Virus record (IMG/VR): IMGVR_UViG_3300027906_000052
Location: 1 to 38,992 of that record
Strand: one strand, 5' to 3'
Origin: a virus
DNA: 38,992 nt
How positions within the stretch are numbered: the first letter of the stretch is position 1; the number at the start of each line of letters is the position of its first letter. The notes beneath the pieces were generated by a model that saw nothing but the letters and a program-made list of their open reading frames with translations, had not been told where the DNA came from and did no database searches. A program made the translations under genes and the position numbers. Positions 1 through 7,582 of this stretch are shown here, in pieces.

Positions 1-2
1 TG

Positions 3-29
3 CAAGAAGTAGAAAAACTGACAAAATAG
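3..29 (+). CDS. 3' end of an upstream gene (partial)
   Basis: The reading frame beginning at base 3 is open from the window edge and ends with TAG, encoding QEVEKLTK. It sits just ahead of a late promoter, as a gene end would. Only eight codons are visible, so nothing can be said of function, and this may be chance. Confidence 0.3.
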   Translation, partial: QEVEKLTK

Positions 30-67
30 TGTGTCAAATTATTCTTGTTGTCAAAACTTTGACTCGA

Positions 68-75
68 TATAAATA
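68..75 (+). promoter_or_regulatory. T4-type late promoter TATAAATA
   Basis: An exact TATAAATA octamer lies 20 bp before the next start codon, with AGGAAGGA as ribosome-binding site between them. This is the motif read by T4 gp55-type late sigma factors with gp33; a gp33 homologue is encoded at 19191. A 14-base element, GTGTGTCAAATTAT (29-42), precedes it and recurs before another late promoter near 22.2 kb. Confidence 0.75.
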
Positions 76-94
76 GTATAGGAAGGATAAGATT

Positions 95-547
95 ATGGCG
101 ACTAAAGTGAATGAAAATACCGAAGTTGCGTTGCCGCTTAGAAATATACTTTCAATGATAGCTGGTGCTTCAATCGCTACTTGGGCGTATTTTGGTATTG
201 TTGAGCGTTTAAATCAAATAGAGACTCAACAAACAATGATGGAAAATGACGTTGTTATGAATACAGAATTTCGTATTAAATGGCCGAGGGGTGAAATGGG
301 TTCACTCCCAGCAGATAGTGAACAGTTTATGTTAATTGAACACCTTGCAGGCGAACTTGAAAAACTAACTAGTGAAATAGAAAGTGGACAGGCACCATTT
401 GACCAACAACAAAAACTAACACTAGAATTTTATGAAAAAAGAATTAATCAGTTGGAAGAATCAATTGAGAAAATTAAAGATGATATGATGGATATGATAC
501 ATGAGACAAGAGGAATTCAGAATGGTACTAACCATTCCAATCATTAG
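95..547 (+). CDS. small membrane-anchored coiled-coil protein, probably late/virion
   Basis: The 150-residue product has a hydrophobic segment near residues 17-36 (NILSMIAGASIATWAYFGIV) and then a long Glu/Gln/Lys-rich helix-forming region (about 80-135) with heptad character. The start follows AGGAAGGA and a TATAAATA promoter, so late expression is likely. The design (one membrane segment plus a coiled coil) is shared with the products at 826 and 24373. I do not recognise a named family. A structural or envelope-associated role is inferred only from late expression and neighbours. Confidence 0.75.
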   Translation: MATKVNENTEVALPLRNILSMIAGASIATWAYFGIVERLNQIETQQTMMENDVVMNTEFRIKWPRGEMGSLPADSEQFMLIEHLAGELEKLTSEIESGQAPFDQQQKLTLEFYEKRINQLEESIEKIKDDMMDMIHETRGIQNGTNHSNH

Positions 548-562
548 AGAAAAGAGAAGTAA

Positions 563-814
563 ATGGTAGTAGAGGGTGCGATAGTTCTTTTAATGTTCTT
601 TGGAAGTCCAATGGAACTTAAAGAATACACATTAAGAGATGGTCTAAGTGAATGTCTAAAAGCAAAACGTACAATTGAACGTAATGTTCAAGGGCCTTCA
701 CAAAAAACATATACTGGTACAATGAGACTTGCGTGTAAAAAATTTGATGTAAAAATTAGTGAACACGGAAGTATAGTTGAATTTATAAATGCAGACCCAT
801 TTCAATTAAATTAG
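563..814 (+). CDS. small exported two-cysteine protein
   Basis: The 83-residue product has a short hydrophobic N-terminus (MVVEGAIVLLMFFGSP), then a Cys at about residue 31 in the context SECLKA and a second at about 57 (LACKKF). The pattern of hydrophobic N-terminus, Cys in xEC, 20-35 residues, then Cys recurs at 18276, 36554, 38459 and 38680, so this looks like a dispersed paralogous family of small exported proteins. The ribosome-binding site is AGAGAAG. Function unknown. Confidence 0.7.
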   Translation: MVVEGAIVLLMFFGSPMELKEYTLRDGLSECLKAKRTIERNVQGPSQKTYTGTMRLACKKFDVKISEHGSIVEFINADPFQLN

Positions 815-825
815 TAGAGACTAGA

Positions 826-1269
826 ATGTCAGTGGAAACAGAAATTGCATTGTTGAAGAGAGAAGTATCGGATATGAAAGGTATTCATGTTCGTCTTGAT
901 TCTGCAATTGAAAAGATAGCAGAAGTGTCTTCTTCATTACACACAATTATGGCCGTCCATGACGAAAAATTAATAAGGCAGGAAGAAGCATTGGATGAAC
1001 AAGAGAAAAAACTTACACAAAATATTATGGAGTTACATTCTCGTATAACCACTAATGCAAAAGAAACTCACACCGCTATGGGTGATATGGAACGCAGACT
1101 TGTGGAACAGATGAATGCTCATAGTCAAAAAGAAGAAGAACATTTTCGTAAGATGCGTGAAGAACTCTCTAGTCGTGTTGGTATGTTAGAAAAGTGGAAA
1201 TGGGTTATTGTGGGGGGTTCAATTGTCGCAGGCTTTATCATACAAAAAGTAATTACCATAAATTTATGA
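826..1269 (+). CDS. coiled-coil protein with C-terminal membrane anchor
   Basis: The 147-residue product is almost entirely charged alpha-helix of coiled-coil character (residues 1-120). It ends in a membrane segment, WVIVGGSIVAGFIIQKVI, close to the C-terminus, so it should be tail-anchored with the coiled coil in the cytoplasm. It is the last gene before an early promoter for the primase, so it probably belongs to the upstream late transcription unit. No named family recognised; similar proteins are common in marine T4-like phages. Confidence 0.75.
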   Translation: MSVETEIALLKREVSDMKGIHVRLDSAIEKIAEVSSSLHTIMAVHDEKLIRQEEALDEQEKKLTQNIMELHSRITTNAKETHTAMGDMERRLVEQMNAHSQKEEEHFRKMREELSSRVGMLEKWKWVIVGGSIVAGFIIQKVITINL

Positions 1270-1270
1270 C

Positions 1271-1299
1271 TTGACTCTGGGAAGAGTTTAGGGTATTAT
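1271..1299 (+). promoter_or_regulatory. sigma70-type early promoter for the primase
   Basis: TTGACT (1271-1276), a 17-bp spacer, and TATTAT (1294-1299). The expected start of transcription, six to eight bases after the -10 box, falls on or next to the primase ATG at 1307, and no Shine-Dalgarno sequence is present, so the message may be leaderless. Confidence 0.75.
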
Positions 1300-1306
1300 C
1301 TACTAT

Positions 1307-2323
1307 ATGAGTACATTTGTAGATATAAAATATCTCAACTTAATGTCACACCGATTGCAAAGGTTCTCCAAAAAAGGAGATTACCTCTGGAATTTTCGTT
1401 GTCCATTTTGTGGAGATAGTAAGAAAAATAAATCAAAAGCTAGAGGTTATGTGTATAGGACAAAAAACGACTTGTTCTATAAATGTCATAATTGTTCTAA
1501 GGGAACAAACCTTGCGAACCTAGTTCTAGAGGTTGATGAATCCCTATATAAAGAATACCTTGTTGAAAGATACAAGGAGGGTTCTACAGCTAATGGAAGA
1601 GGTGGGAATGTTAAAAATCCAGAGTTCAATATACCAAAGCCAGTCTTCATTCAGAAAGACGTTTTATCAAAACATAAATCATTCAGAGAACTTGGACAAA
1701 TCCACCCAGCTGTACAATCTATTGAAAAACGTCTTATACCACAAAATAGATATAATGATATTTATTTGGTCGATAAGTTTTTTACTTGGACTAATGAGTT
1801 AATACCCAATAAGTTCAAGGATTTGACGAATGACCATCCAAGGATGGTGATTCCCTTTCGTGATGTAGATAATAAAATATTTGCGTATCAAGGAAGAGCA
1901 TTTGGAGAAGAACAACCAAAGTACATCACGATTGTACTTGACCAAAACCATAAGAAAATATTTGGTCTTGATAGGTTGGACGATAGTAGGAATATTATTA
2001 TCGTGGAAGGCCCTATTGATAGTCTTTTTCTTCCAAACTGTATTGCAGTCGCTCAAGGGGATTTACGCTTACCTCAGTACAAAGGTAAGAGTACGTTAGT
2101 ATTTGACAATGAACCTAGAAATAGGGAAATTGTAAAGAACATAGAAAAAGCGGTTGAAGAGGACTATAGTGTCGTAGTCTGGCCGAAGTATGTAAAAGAG
2201 AAGGATATAAACGATATGATAATAGGTGGAATGACAAATCTAGAAATCTCCGATATTATACATAAGAACACCTTTTCTGGTTTAGAAGCAAAGACACAAT
2301 TATCAAATTGGAAAAAAGTTTAG
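1307..2323 (+). CDS. 61: DNA primase (T4 gp61-like)
   Basis: The product makes RNA primers for lagging-strand synthesis with the replicative helicase. The N-terminal zinc ribbon has CPFC at residues 32-35 and CHNC at 60-63. A TOPRIM-type core follows with IIIVEGPIDSL around residue 235 and the acidic VFDNEP around 266. At 338 residues it is close to T4 gp61 (342). The start is the first ATG after an early promoter. The 3' end runs past the ribosome-binding site of the reductase gene, so the two are likely co-transcribed. Confidence 0.9.
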   Translation: MSTFVDIKYLNLMSHRLQRFSKKGDYLWNFRCPFCGDSKKNKSKARGYVYRTKNDLFYKCHNCSKGTNLANLVLEVDESLYKEYLVERYKEGSTANGRGGNVKNPEFNIPKPVFIQKDVLSKHKSFRELGQIHPAVQSIEKRLIPQNRYNDIYLVDKFFTWTNELIPNKFKDLTNDHPRMVIPFRDVDNKIFAYQGRAFGEEQPKYITIVLDQNHKKIFGLDRLDDSRNIIIVEGPIDSLFLPNCIAVAQGDLRLPQYKGKSTLVFDNEPRNREIVKNIEKAVEEDYSVVVWPKYVKEKDINDMIIGGMTNLEISDIIHKNTFSGLEAKTQLSNWKKV

Positions 2324-2334
2324 GAGAGAAATGG

Positions 2335-4257
2335 ATGTCACTATCGAATCAATTACCAACACAATATCAACAATTCATACACCTATCAAGATACTCTAGA
2401 TGGTTAGAGGGTGAAGGTCGTAGAGAAAATTGGAGTGAAACTATAGAAAGATATTTTAATTTCTTTGAAGAACATCTACAAGAGATGTGTGGATATAAGT
2501 TAGAACAAAAAGTAAAAGATGAACTAGAAGAAGCGATTATCGCAACTAGAGTAATGCCTTCTATGAGGTGTTTAATGACTGCTGGTGAGGCTTTGAAAAG
2601 AGAAAATATTGCTGGTTACAATTGTTCTTATGTTGCAGTAAATAGAGTTGCAGCTTTTGATGAAATACTTTATGTATTGATGAACGGAACTGGTGTTGGT
2701 TTTTCTGTAGAAAGACAGTACACTGCGGCTCTTCCAGTAGTTGCAGAAGAATTTTATTTGTCTGATACTGTTATTCAAGTTGCAGATAGTAAACTAGGTT
2801 GGGCAAAGGGATTTAAAGAACTTCTTGGTATGTTGTATATTGGACAGATTCCAAGATGGGATTTATCAAAAGTCAGAGAAGCAGGAGCTCCACTTAAAAC
2901 TTTTGGTGGTCGTGCATCTGGGCCAGAACCACTAGAAAGTCTTTTTGAGTTCTGTGTAACTACTTTTAAAAATGCACAAGGAAGAAAACTGTCATCTCTA
3001 GAGTGTCACGATATTGTTTGTAAGATTGCAGAGATAGTAGTGGTTGGTGGTGTTCGTAGAAGTGCATTGATTAGTCTTTCTAACTTGTCTGATGACCGTA
3101 TGCGTCATGCAAAAGCAGGCCAGTGGTGGAATACAGAACCACAACGAGCACTTGCAAATAACTCTGCGTGTTATTCTGAAAAACCAGATATTGGTATCTT
3201 TATGGATGAGTGGAAATCTCTTTATGATTCTAAGTCTGGTGAAAGAGGTATTTTTAATCGTGAGTCTGCAAATAAGATGGCTACACTTAACGGCCGTAGA
3301 GTTGTAGAGGGTTATGAGTTCGGCACGAATCCTTGTTCGGAAATAATTTTGCGTGATAGAGAATTTTGCAATTTATCGGAGGCAGTAATTCGTGTTACTG
3401 ATACAGAAGAGTCTCTAATGAAAAAGGTAGAACTTGCAACTATTCTTGGTACATTTCAATCTACATTGACAAACTTTAAATATGTTTCTGCAATGTGGAA
3501 AAAGAATTGTTCTGAAGAAAGATTACTTGGTGTATCGCTAACTGGTATTATGGATAGTCCTCTTACAAATGGTAAAAGAGAAGGTGTGGAACAATTACTT
3601 GAAAAGTTGAAAGCACACGCAGTTGCAACCAATAAGAAGTGGGCAAAGAAACTAGGTATCAATCATGCAGTTGCAATCACTTGTGTCAAACCAAGTGGAA
3701 CTGTATCACAGCTCGTTAATGCAGCTTCTGGAATTCATGCAAGACATAATCCATATTATATTAGAACTGTTCGTGGTGATAAGAAAGACCCACTAACGAA
3801 GATGATGGTAGATGCTGGATTTCCAGTAGAAGATGATGTAATGAATCCAAGTCATACATCTGTATTTTCATTCCCAATTAAAGTTGATGAGAACTCTGTT
3901 TTCAGAACAGATATGACTGCGATTGAACAACTTGAATTGTGGTTATTGTATCAGAAACATTGGTGTGAGCATAAACCATCTGTAACTATTTCAGTAAAAG
4001 AACATGAGTGGTTAGAAGTTGGTGCGTGGGTCTATGAACACTTTGATTATATGTCTGGTGTTAGTTTCCTACCATTTAGTGACCATACATATAAACAAGC
4101 ACCTTACCAAGACTGTGATGAACAAATGTATAAAGATATATTAAATAAAATGCCTAAAATTGTCGATTGGTCATTGTTAGGTGAATATGAGAAAACTGAT
4201 ATGACTGTCGGTTCTCAAGAACTTGCGTGTGCGGCTGGATTTTGTGAGATACAATGA
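2335..4257 (+). CDS. nrdJ: adenosylcobalamin-dependent ribonucleoside-triphosphate reductase (class II)
   Basis: This enzyme reduces ribonucleotides to deoxyribonucleotides using adenosylcobalamin. The sequence resembles monomeric Lactobacillus-type RTPR: an N-terminal QFIHLSRYSRW, AGYNCSYVAVN (first active-site Cys), GTGVGFSVE, FGTNPCSEIILR (radical Cys), FCNLSEAVIR (second active-site Cys) and TCVKPSGTVSQL. The C-terminal tail CAAGFC has the redox cysteine pair with the CxxxxC spacing of the Lactobacillus enzyme. At 640 residues it is shorter than that enzyme (739). ATG 2335 is preferred over the upstream TTG because AGGAGAG lies six bases ahead. It depends on host or environmental B12 and supplies precursors for phage replication. 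Confidence 0.93.
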   Translation: MSLSNQLPTQYQQFIHLSRYSRWLEGEGRRENWSETIERYFNFFEEHLQEMCGYKLEQKVKDELEEAIIATRVMPSMRCLMTAGEALKRENIAGYNCSYVAVNRVAAFDEILYVLMNGTGVGFSVERQYTAALPVVAEEFYLSDTVIQVADSKLGWAKGFKELLGMLYIGQIPRWDLSKVREAGAPLKTFGGRASGPEPLESLFEFCVTTFKNAQGRKLSSLECHDIVCKIAEIVVVGGVRRSALISLSNLSDDRMRHAKAGQWWNTEPQRALANNSACYSEKPDIGIFMDEWKSLYDSKSGERGIFNRESANKMATLNGRRVVEGYEFGTNPCSEIILRDREFCNLSEAVIRVTDTEESLMKKVELATILGTFQSTLTNFKYVSAMWKKNCSEERLLGVSLTGIMDSPLTNGKREGVEQLLEKLKAHAVATNKKWAKKLGINHAVAITCVKPSGTVSQLVNAASGIHARHNPYYIRTVRGDKKDPLTKMMVDAGFPVEDDVMNPSHTSVFSFPIKVDENSVFRTDMTAIEQLELWLLYQKHWCEHKPSVTISVKEHEWLEVGAWVYEHFDYMSGVSFLPFSDHTYKQAPYQDCDEQMYKDILNKMPKIVDWSLLGEYEKTDMTVGSQELACAAGFCEIQ

Positions 4258-4424
4258 CGAAAAAAGTACTCTACTGTGATGGGTGTGATGTGGAATTCAA
4301 GATACAATTTGGAATGTCTACAAATCACTACCACGCTAACCACTGTGTCTTTTGTGGTGGTGAGATAAATATTGAAGACGAAGATGAAGTAAACGAAGAA
4401 TACGAGGAGTATGACTATGACTAA
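4254..4424 (+). CDS. small zinc-ribbon-like protein with acidic tail
   Basis: A 56-residue frame whose ATG overlaps the reductase stop (ATGA). It carries CDGC near residue 8 and CVFCGG near residue 32, a four-cysteine zinc-ribbon arrangement, and a very acidic C-terminal third (EDEDEVNEEYEEYDYD). It is the first of three consecutive Cys-rich small genes downstream of the reductase. Function unknown; a metal-binding role is inferred from the cysteine pairs. Confidence 0.7.
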   Translation: MTKKVLYCDGCDVEFKIQFGMSTNHYHANHCVFCGGEINIEDEDEVNEEYEEYDYD

Positions 4425-4527
4425 ATGTAAAAATTGTCAACATGATTGTCATTGTGATAAAGAGTGTCCAGAATGTGTAAATGATGTTTGTGTGAATTGT
4501 GAATGTTCTGATGACAAAGAAATGTAA
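4417..4527 (+). CDS. cysteine-rich microprotein (36 aa)
   Basis: A 36-residue frame beginning MTKCKNCQHDCHCDKECPEC with nine cysteines. It overlaps both neighbours, as expected for translational coupling. Its N-terminus resembles that of the next gene (MTKKCKNCGYESHC), so the two may descend from a duplication. It probably binds zinc or another metal. Too short for confident family assignment. Confidence 0.55.
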   Translation: MTKCKNCQHDCHCDKECPECVNDVCVNCECSDDKEM

Positions 4528-4711
4528 AAACTGTGGATACGAATCACATTGTGATACTAAACTATTCAAAGACCTTGGTGAACAGAAAGAAGTATTAGTC
4601 TGTCACCATTGTCGTTGTGATGTGTGTGAAAAAGATTATAAAAGATGGTCTAATGTCTCAGATGATGTTTGGGATGAAACTTGGACTGATGAAGCGATAG
4701 TGACAAAATGA
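4511..4711 (+). CDS. cysteine-rich zinc-ribbon-like protein
   Basis: The 66-residue product has CKNC near residue 5, C13, then CHHCRCDVC near residues 30-38, enough for one or two metal sites. ATG 4511 is chosen over 4499 because it gives an N-terminus (MTKKCKNC) matching the preceding microprotein. The next gene begins in an ATGA overlap with its stop. Function unknown. Confidence 0.65.
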   Translation: MTKKCKNCGYESHCDTKLFKDLGEQKEVLVCHHCRCDVCEKDYKRWSNVSDDVWDETWTDEAIVTK

Positions 4712-5049
4712 ATCATTTAAGAAGTTATATAGGACTTTATATGACGGCTGCGTTGTTGCCGTTTATGTTTGGTTACGGAGTAAGTGAAGAACACCCAATT
4801 TGGGTATGGTGGATAGCATTTGGTTTAGTAATATTAAAAACACCACCTTACAATATTAGTGACCGTTTTTGGGGTGTCTATGGAAGATTAATAGATTGGA
4901 TATTAACACCTTTAAAAAAGTCTGTACCTAAATGGCCTTGGTGGTTAAGAGTCATCTGTGCTATAGCAATCTTTTACGTTATGGAAGAATACATTGCATC
5001 ACCACTAGGTTACACAATGTTACCTTGGAGAATGGATTTTAGTGGGTAG
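4708..5049 (+). CDS. small integral membrane protein
   Basis: The 113-residue product has three probable membrane segments: residues 8-24 (IGLYMTAALLPFMFGYG), 31-46 (IWVWWIAFGLVILKTP) and about 81-97 (VICAIAIFYVMEEYIA). It is Trp-rich. It is coupled to its neighbours by a short overlap upstream and a one-base gap downstream. No family recognised. Confidence 0.65.
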   Translation: MNHLRSYIGLYMTAALLPFMFGYGVSEEHPIWVWWIAFGLVILKTPPYNISDRFWGVYGRLIDWILTPLKKSVPKWPWWLRVICAIAIFYVMEEYIASPLGYTMLPWRMDFSG

Positions 5050-5050
5050 A

Positions 5051-5389
5051 ATGAAAACGCAAAGTGCGAAAGCGAAAGGTCGGAGACTACAACAGTGGGT
5101 TCGTGACCAACTAATAGAAAAACTTGAAGTGCATCCAGAGGATGTTGAATCTAGGTCTATGGGTGCTGGTGGAGAAGATTTAATTATGGCAAGGGCTGCA
5201 AGAGAGAAGTTCCCTTATTCAGTAGAGTGTAAAAATCAAGAAAAAGTAAACGTATGGGAATCATATTCTCAAGCAGTCGAAAATAGCAAAAACTATGAAC
5301 CAGTAGTTGTGATTAAACGGAATAATCATAAACCACTTGTTGTAGTTGATGCAGAATATTTTGTAGGACTGCATAAGGATGAATTATGA
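5051..5389 (+). CDS. PD-(D/E)XK-type nuclease (Holliday-junction-resolvase-like)
   Basis: The 112-residue product has a compact restriction-endonuclease fold signature: GGEDLIM around residues 41-46 supplies the acidic metal ligand and VECKN around 58-62 is the (D/E)XK element, followed by a helix with WESYSQAVEN. Size and motif order fit small phage resolvase or endonuclease proteins acting on branched or damaged DNA. ATG 5051, one base after the upstream stop, is preferred to GTG 5042. Exact substrate unknown. Confidence 0.7.
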   Translation: MKTQSAKAKGRRLQQWVRDQLIEKLEVHPEDVESRSMGAGGEDLIMARAAREKFPYSVECKNQEKVNVWESYSQAVENSKNYEPVVVIKRNNHKPLVVVDAEYFVGLHKDEL

Positions 5390-5723
5390 ACATAAACCCA
5401 CTAATACTATATTAGAGTTATGGAATAGCAAAGGTAGTCTTTTCCAGAACGGTAAATTAGTGTTTCGTGGTGATGGATACCTTGCAATTAAAATGTTTGT
5501 ATATAAAACTGGAAACGCACCAGAAGTTCTAGAAAGATTCAAAAGTCAATTAAGTATGCGTGAAGAGGTGAAGTGGAAAAGAAAAGATGAAGAAGTAAAA
5601 GCGAAAGAAAAAGCAAAAGCAGATAAAATGAAAGATGAACTAGAAAGTTCTAAAAAAGAAAAAGTAATAAGAAGAAGCTCTAAGATTAAAGGTAATAAGA
5701 TAGACACAATGTTTTCTAAGTAA
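5379..5723 (+). CDS. conserved phage protein with basic coiled-coil tail
   Basis: The 114-residue product has an N-terminal globular part ([19 protein letters not shown]) and a C-terminal half that is nearly all Lys/Glu helix (about 62-105), typical of a nucleic-acid or protein-binding coiled coil. It overlaps the nuclease gene by 11 bases, with AAGGA just before the ATG. Function unknown. Confidence 0.65.
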   Translation: MNYEHKPTNTILELWNSKGSLFQNGKLVFRGDGYLAIKMFVYKTGNAPEVLERFKSQLSMREEVKWKRKDEEVKAKEKAKADKMKDELESSKKEKVIRRSSKIKGNKIDTMFSK

Positions 5724-5731
5724 GGTACAAA

Positions 5732-6730
5732 ATGTTAATAAATGATGATATTAAACTGGACTACTCAGACGTATTAATTAGACCCAAAAGGTCAACAATG
5801 AATTCTAGAAGTGACGTTTCTTTGAAACGCACTCACACTTTCTTACACTCAAAAGAACAATGGACAGGCATACCAATTATGGCTGCAAATATGGATACCG
5901 TTGGTACACCAGAAATGCACCTTGCACTTTCTAGTTTTGATATGATAACTTCCCCAGCAAGACATTTTCTTAGAGATAATCCAAAAGCATTTGGTGCTGG
6001 ATATCATTTGTGTATGATGGGTGGTATCAATGATATTGATGTTCTTAGAATACATAAAAACTTATATAAGTTTATTGGTCTTGATGTTGCAAATGGATAT
6101 ACAATTCGTTTTGTAGACGCAGTAAAAGAACTAAGAGAAAAGTGTCCAGATAAAACTATTGTCGCTGGTAATGTGGTAACTGCTGATATGACCCAAGAAC
6201 TTATTCTTGCTGGTGCAGATATTGTAAAGGTTGGTATTGGGCCTGGGTCTGTTTGTACAACAAGAATTAAAACTGGTATCGGATATCCACAACTTAGTGC
6301 AGTAATAGAATGTGCAGATGCAGCTCATGGTTTGGGTGGACATATCATTGCAGATGGTGGTTGTACTACTTCTGGTGATATTGTCAAAGCCTTTTCTGGT
6401 GGTGCAGACTTTGTAATGGTTGGTGGAATGTTAGCAGGACATGATGAATGTGATGGAGAACTTGTAGATGGTGTTATGAAATTCTATGGAATGGCATCTG
6501 AGTCTGCAATGAATAGACACGGTAACAATAACGAATATCGTGGTGTAGAAGGAAAGACTGTAGAAGTTCCTTATCGTGGTAAGGTAGAAGATACAGTAAA
6601 AGATATTTTGAGTGGAGTTCGTTCTGCGTGTACTTATGTTGGTGCAACTCAATTAAAGTCACTTTCTAAATGTACAACTTTTATTCGTGTAAACAATACA
6701 CACAATACAGTATATGGAAAGGAGTCCTAA
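5732..6730 (+). CDS. guaC: GMP reductase
   Basis: GMP reductase converts GMP to IMP and ammonia with NADPH, moving guanine nucleotides back to the adenine branch point. The 332-residue product reads through the family almost motif for motif: [14 protein letters not shown] at the start, [45 protein letters not shown] (catalytic Cys175), [47 protein letters not shown] and [15 protein letters not shown] (Glu273). It lacks the CBS insert of IMP dehydrogenase, and the [13 protein letters not shown] region is GMP-reductase-specific. It is the last gene of the module; a terminator overlaps its stop. Confidence 0.93.
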   Translation: MLINDDIKLDYSDVLIRPKRSTMNSRSDVSLKRTHTFLHSKEQWTGIPIMAANMDTVGTPEMHLALSSFDMITSPARHFLRDNPKAFGAGYHLCMMGGINDIDVLRIHKNLYKFIGLDVANGYTIRFVDAVKELREKCPDKTIVAGNVVTADMTQELILAGADIVKVGIGPGSVCTTRIKTGIGYPQLSAVIECADAAHGLGGHIIADGGCTTSGDIVKAFSGGADFVMVGGMLAGHDECDGELVDGVMKFYGMASESAMNRHGNNNEYRGVEGKTVEVPYRGKVEDTVKDILSGVRSACTYVGATQLKSLSKCTTFIRVNNTHNTVYGKES

Positions 6731-6749
6731 ACGGACTCCTTATTTTTTT
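6719..6749 (+). terminator. intrinsic terminator after guaC
   Basis: AAGGAGTCC (6719-6727), a five-base loop, GGACTCCTT (6733-6741), then ATTTTTTT. The perfect 9-bp stem includes the last guaC codons and its stop. It ends the plus-strand module just before the convergent minus-strand gene. Confidence 0.9.
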
Positions 6750-7125
6750 AGAATGAGAAAGAAACTCCTAGTGTAATTTCTTCTCTTGCTTGTCTATTTA
6801 AATCCCATGCAGTTCCAAGAGACAACTCTAAGTTATCTCGTAGTTGATGAGTCAATTCAATATCTAAGTCTGGTTGTGAACCAGCATCTAAAGAATCAAG
6901 TAATACAAAGCTATCAGTAGAAGTAGAGTTCCATACTGGAATGTCCATACCTACTGTTAAAGCAGATGCACCCCTTGTGTATGTTACGTCTGGTTCTAAT
7001 GACATAGTTAATGCTTCTGCATCAACTTTATATTCTGCGTCTAATGCTCCACCCCAAGAAAGTCCATCCTCGGCTACAGCAGAAGTGCCTGCAAATAAAA
7101 ATGCAGATAGTATTAAATATTTCAT
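6748..7125 (-). CDS. small exported outer-membrane beta-barrel-like protein
   Basis: The 125-residue product has a clear signal peptide (MKYLILSAFLFAGTSAVA, cleavage likely before EDG). It then shows alternating hydrophobic/polar strands (ALTMSLEPDVTYTRGASALT, LELSLGTAWDLN) and ends ITLGVSFSF. A terminal Phe after alternating residues is the C-terminal beta-signal of outer-membrane barrels recognised by BamA. It is too short for a full porin, having perhaps six to eight strands. It stands alone on the minus strand with its own late promoter and an inverted repeat just before its ribosome-binding site (AAAGGA). Role unknown: envelope change late in infection, exclusion and lysis are all possible. 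Confidence 0.75.
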   Translation of the reverse strand: MKYLILSAFLFAGTSAVAEDGLSWGGALDAEYKVDAEALTMSLEPDVTYTRGASALTVGMDIPVWNSTSTDSFVLLDSLDAGSQPDLDIELTHQLRDNLELSLGTAWDLNRQAREEITLGVSFSF

Positions 7126-7146
7126 GTTTGTGATTTCCTTTAATTA

Positions 7147-7164
7147 TGCATATGAACATATGCA
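7147..7164 (-). promoter_or_regulatory. perfect inverted repeat in the leader of the barrel-like gene
   Basis: TGCATATG, AA, CATATGCA: two 8-base arms around a 2-base spacer, about 20 bases before the minus-strand start codon and directly ahead of its ribosome-binding site. It could be a protein operator or a leader-RNA hairpin. Confidence 0.55.
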
Positions 7165-7232
7165 GTGATGCCATTACTTATTCCAAATATGTCTAAATTA
7201 TAACATAAGAAAAAAAGAAATATTAACTGTAT

Positions 7233-7240
7233 TATTTATA
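7233..7240 (-). promoter_or_regulatory. T4-type late promoter (minus strand)
   Basis: TATAAATA on the minus strand, about 108 bp upstream of the barrel-like gene. The transcript would have a leader of roughly 100 nt containing the 7147-7164 repeat. It lies about 55 bp from a divergent plus-strand late promoter. Confidence 0.6.
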
Positions 7241-7294
7241 CAACACTTTACAAAAACGCATAACAGAATTGTCCATTTAAAAAGGGTCTTTGTG

Positions 7295-7302
7295 TATAAA
7301 TA
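7295..7302 (+). promoter_or_regulatory. T4-type late promoter
   Basis: An exact TATAAATA 47 bp before the ATG at 7349, in the context GTGTATAAATAATAG. The gene behind it is closed by a terminator at 7646, making a single-transcript late unit. Confidence 0.7.
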
Positions 7303-7348
7303 ATAGTGTAGTTTAAATCTAAACTATTTTTTCAAAAAGGAGACTAAT

Positions 7349-7576
7349 ATGTCAGTTGCAACTGCTGTATACGAGCAGACTTGTCATGTGTGTGATGCAG
7401 TCAGATTGTTTGTAATGAGAACATTTATTAATATGCAAAGAGCTAGACAACTTGGAGCAAATGAAAAAATATTCCAACATTACGGTCAATTCGATAGAGA
7501 AGCACCATACCACTTACAAAGAGTTCAAGAACAAACAAATAAAGAATATGACCAAAGAATTGCGAATTTAAAGTAG
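7349..7576 (+). CDS. conserved small phage protein with a CxxC motif
   Basis: The 75-residue product is largely helical and charged (QRARQLGANEKIFQHYGQFD). It has one CHVC motif at residues 12-15 and no signal peptide. The start follows AAAAAGGAG. It is preceded by a late promoter and followed by a tiny gene and a terminator, so it is probably expressed strongly and separately. The family resembles small late proteins of marine T4-like phages, but I cannot name it. Confidence 0.7.
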   Translation: MSVATAVYEQTCHVCDAVRLFVMRTFINMQRARQLGANEKIFQHYGQFDREAPYHLQRVQEQTNKEYDQRIANLK

Positions 7577-7582
7577 CGAATC

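Noticed and set aside
1533-2099. Shadow frames on both strands inside the primase gene
   Set aside because: They conflict with the intact zinc-ribbon and TOPRIM primase frame.
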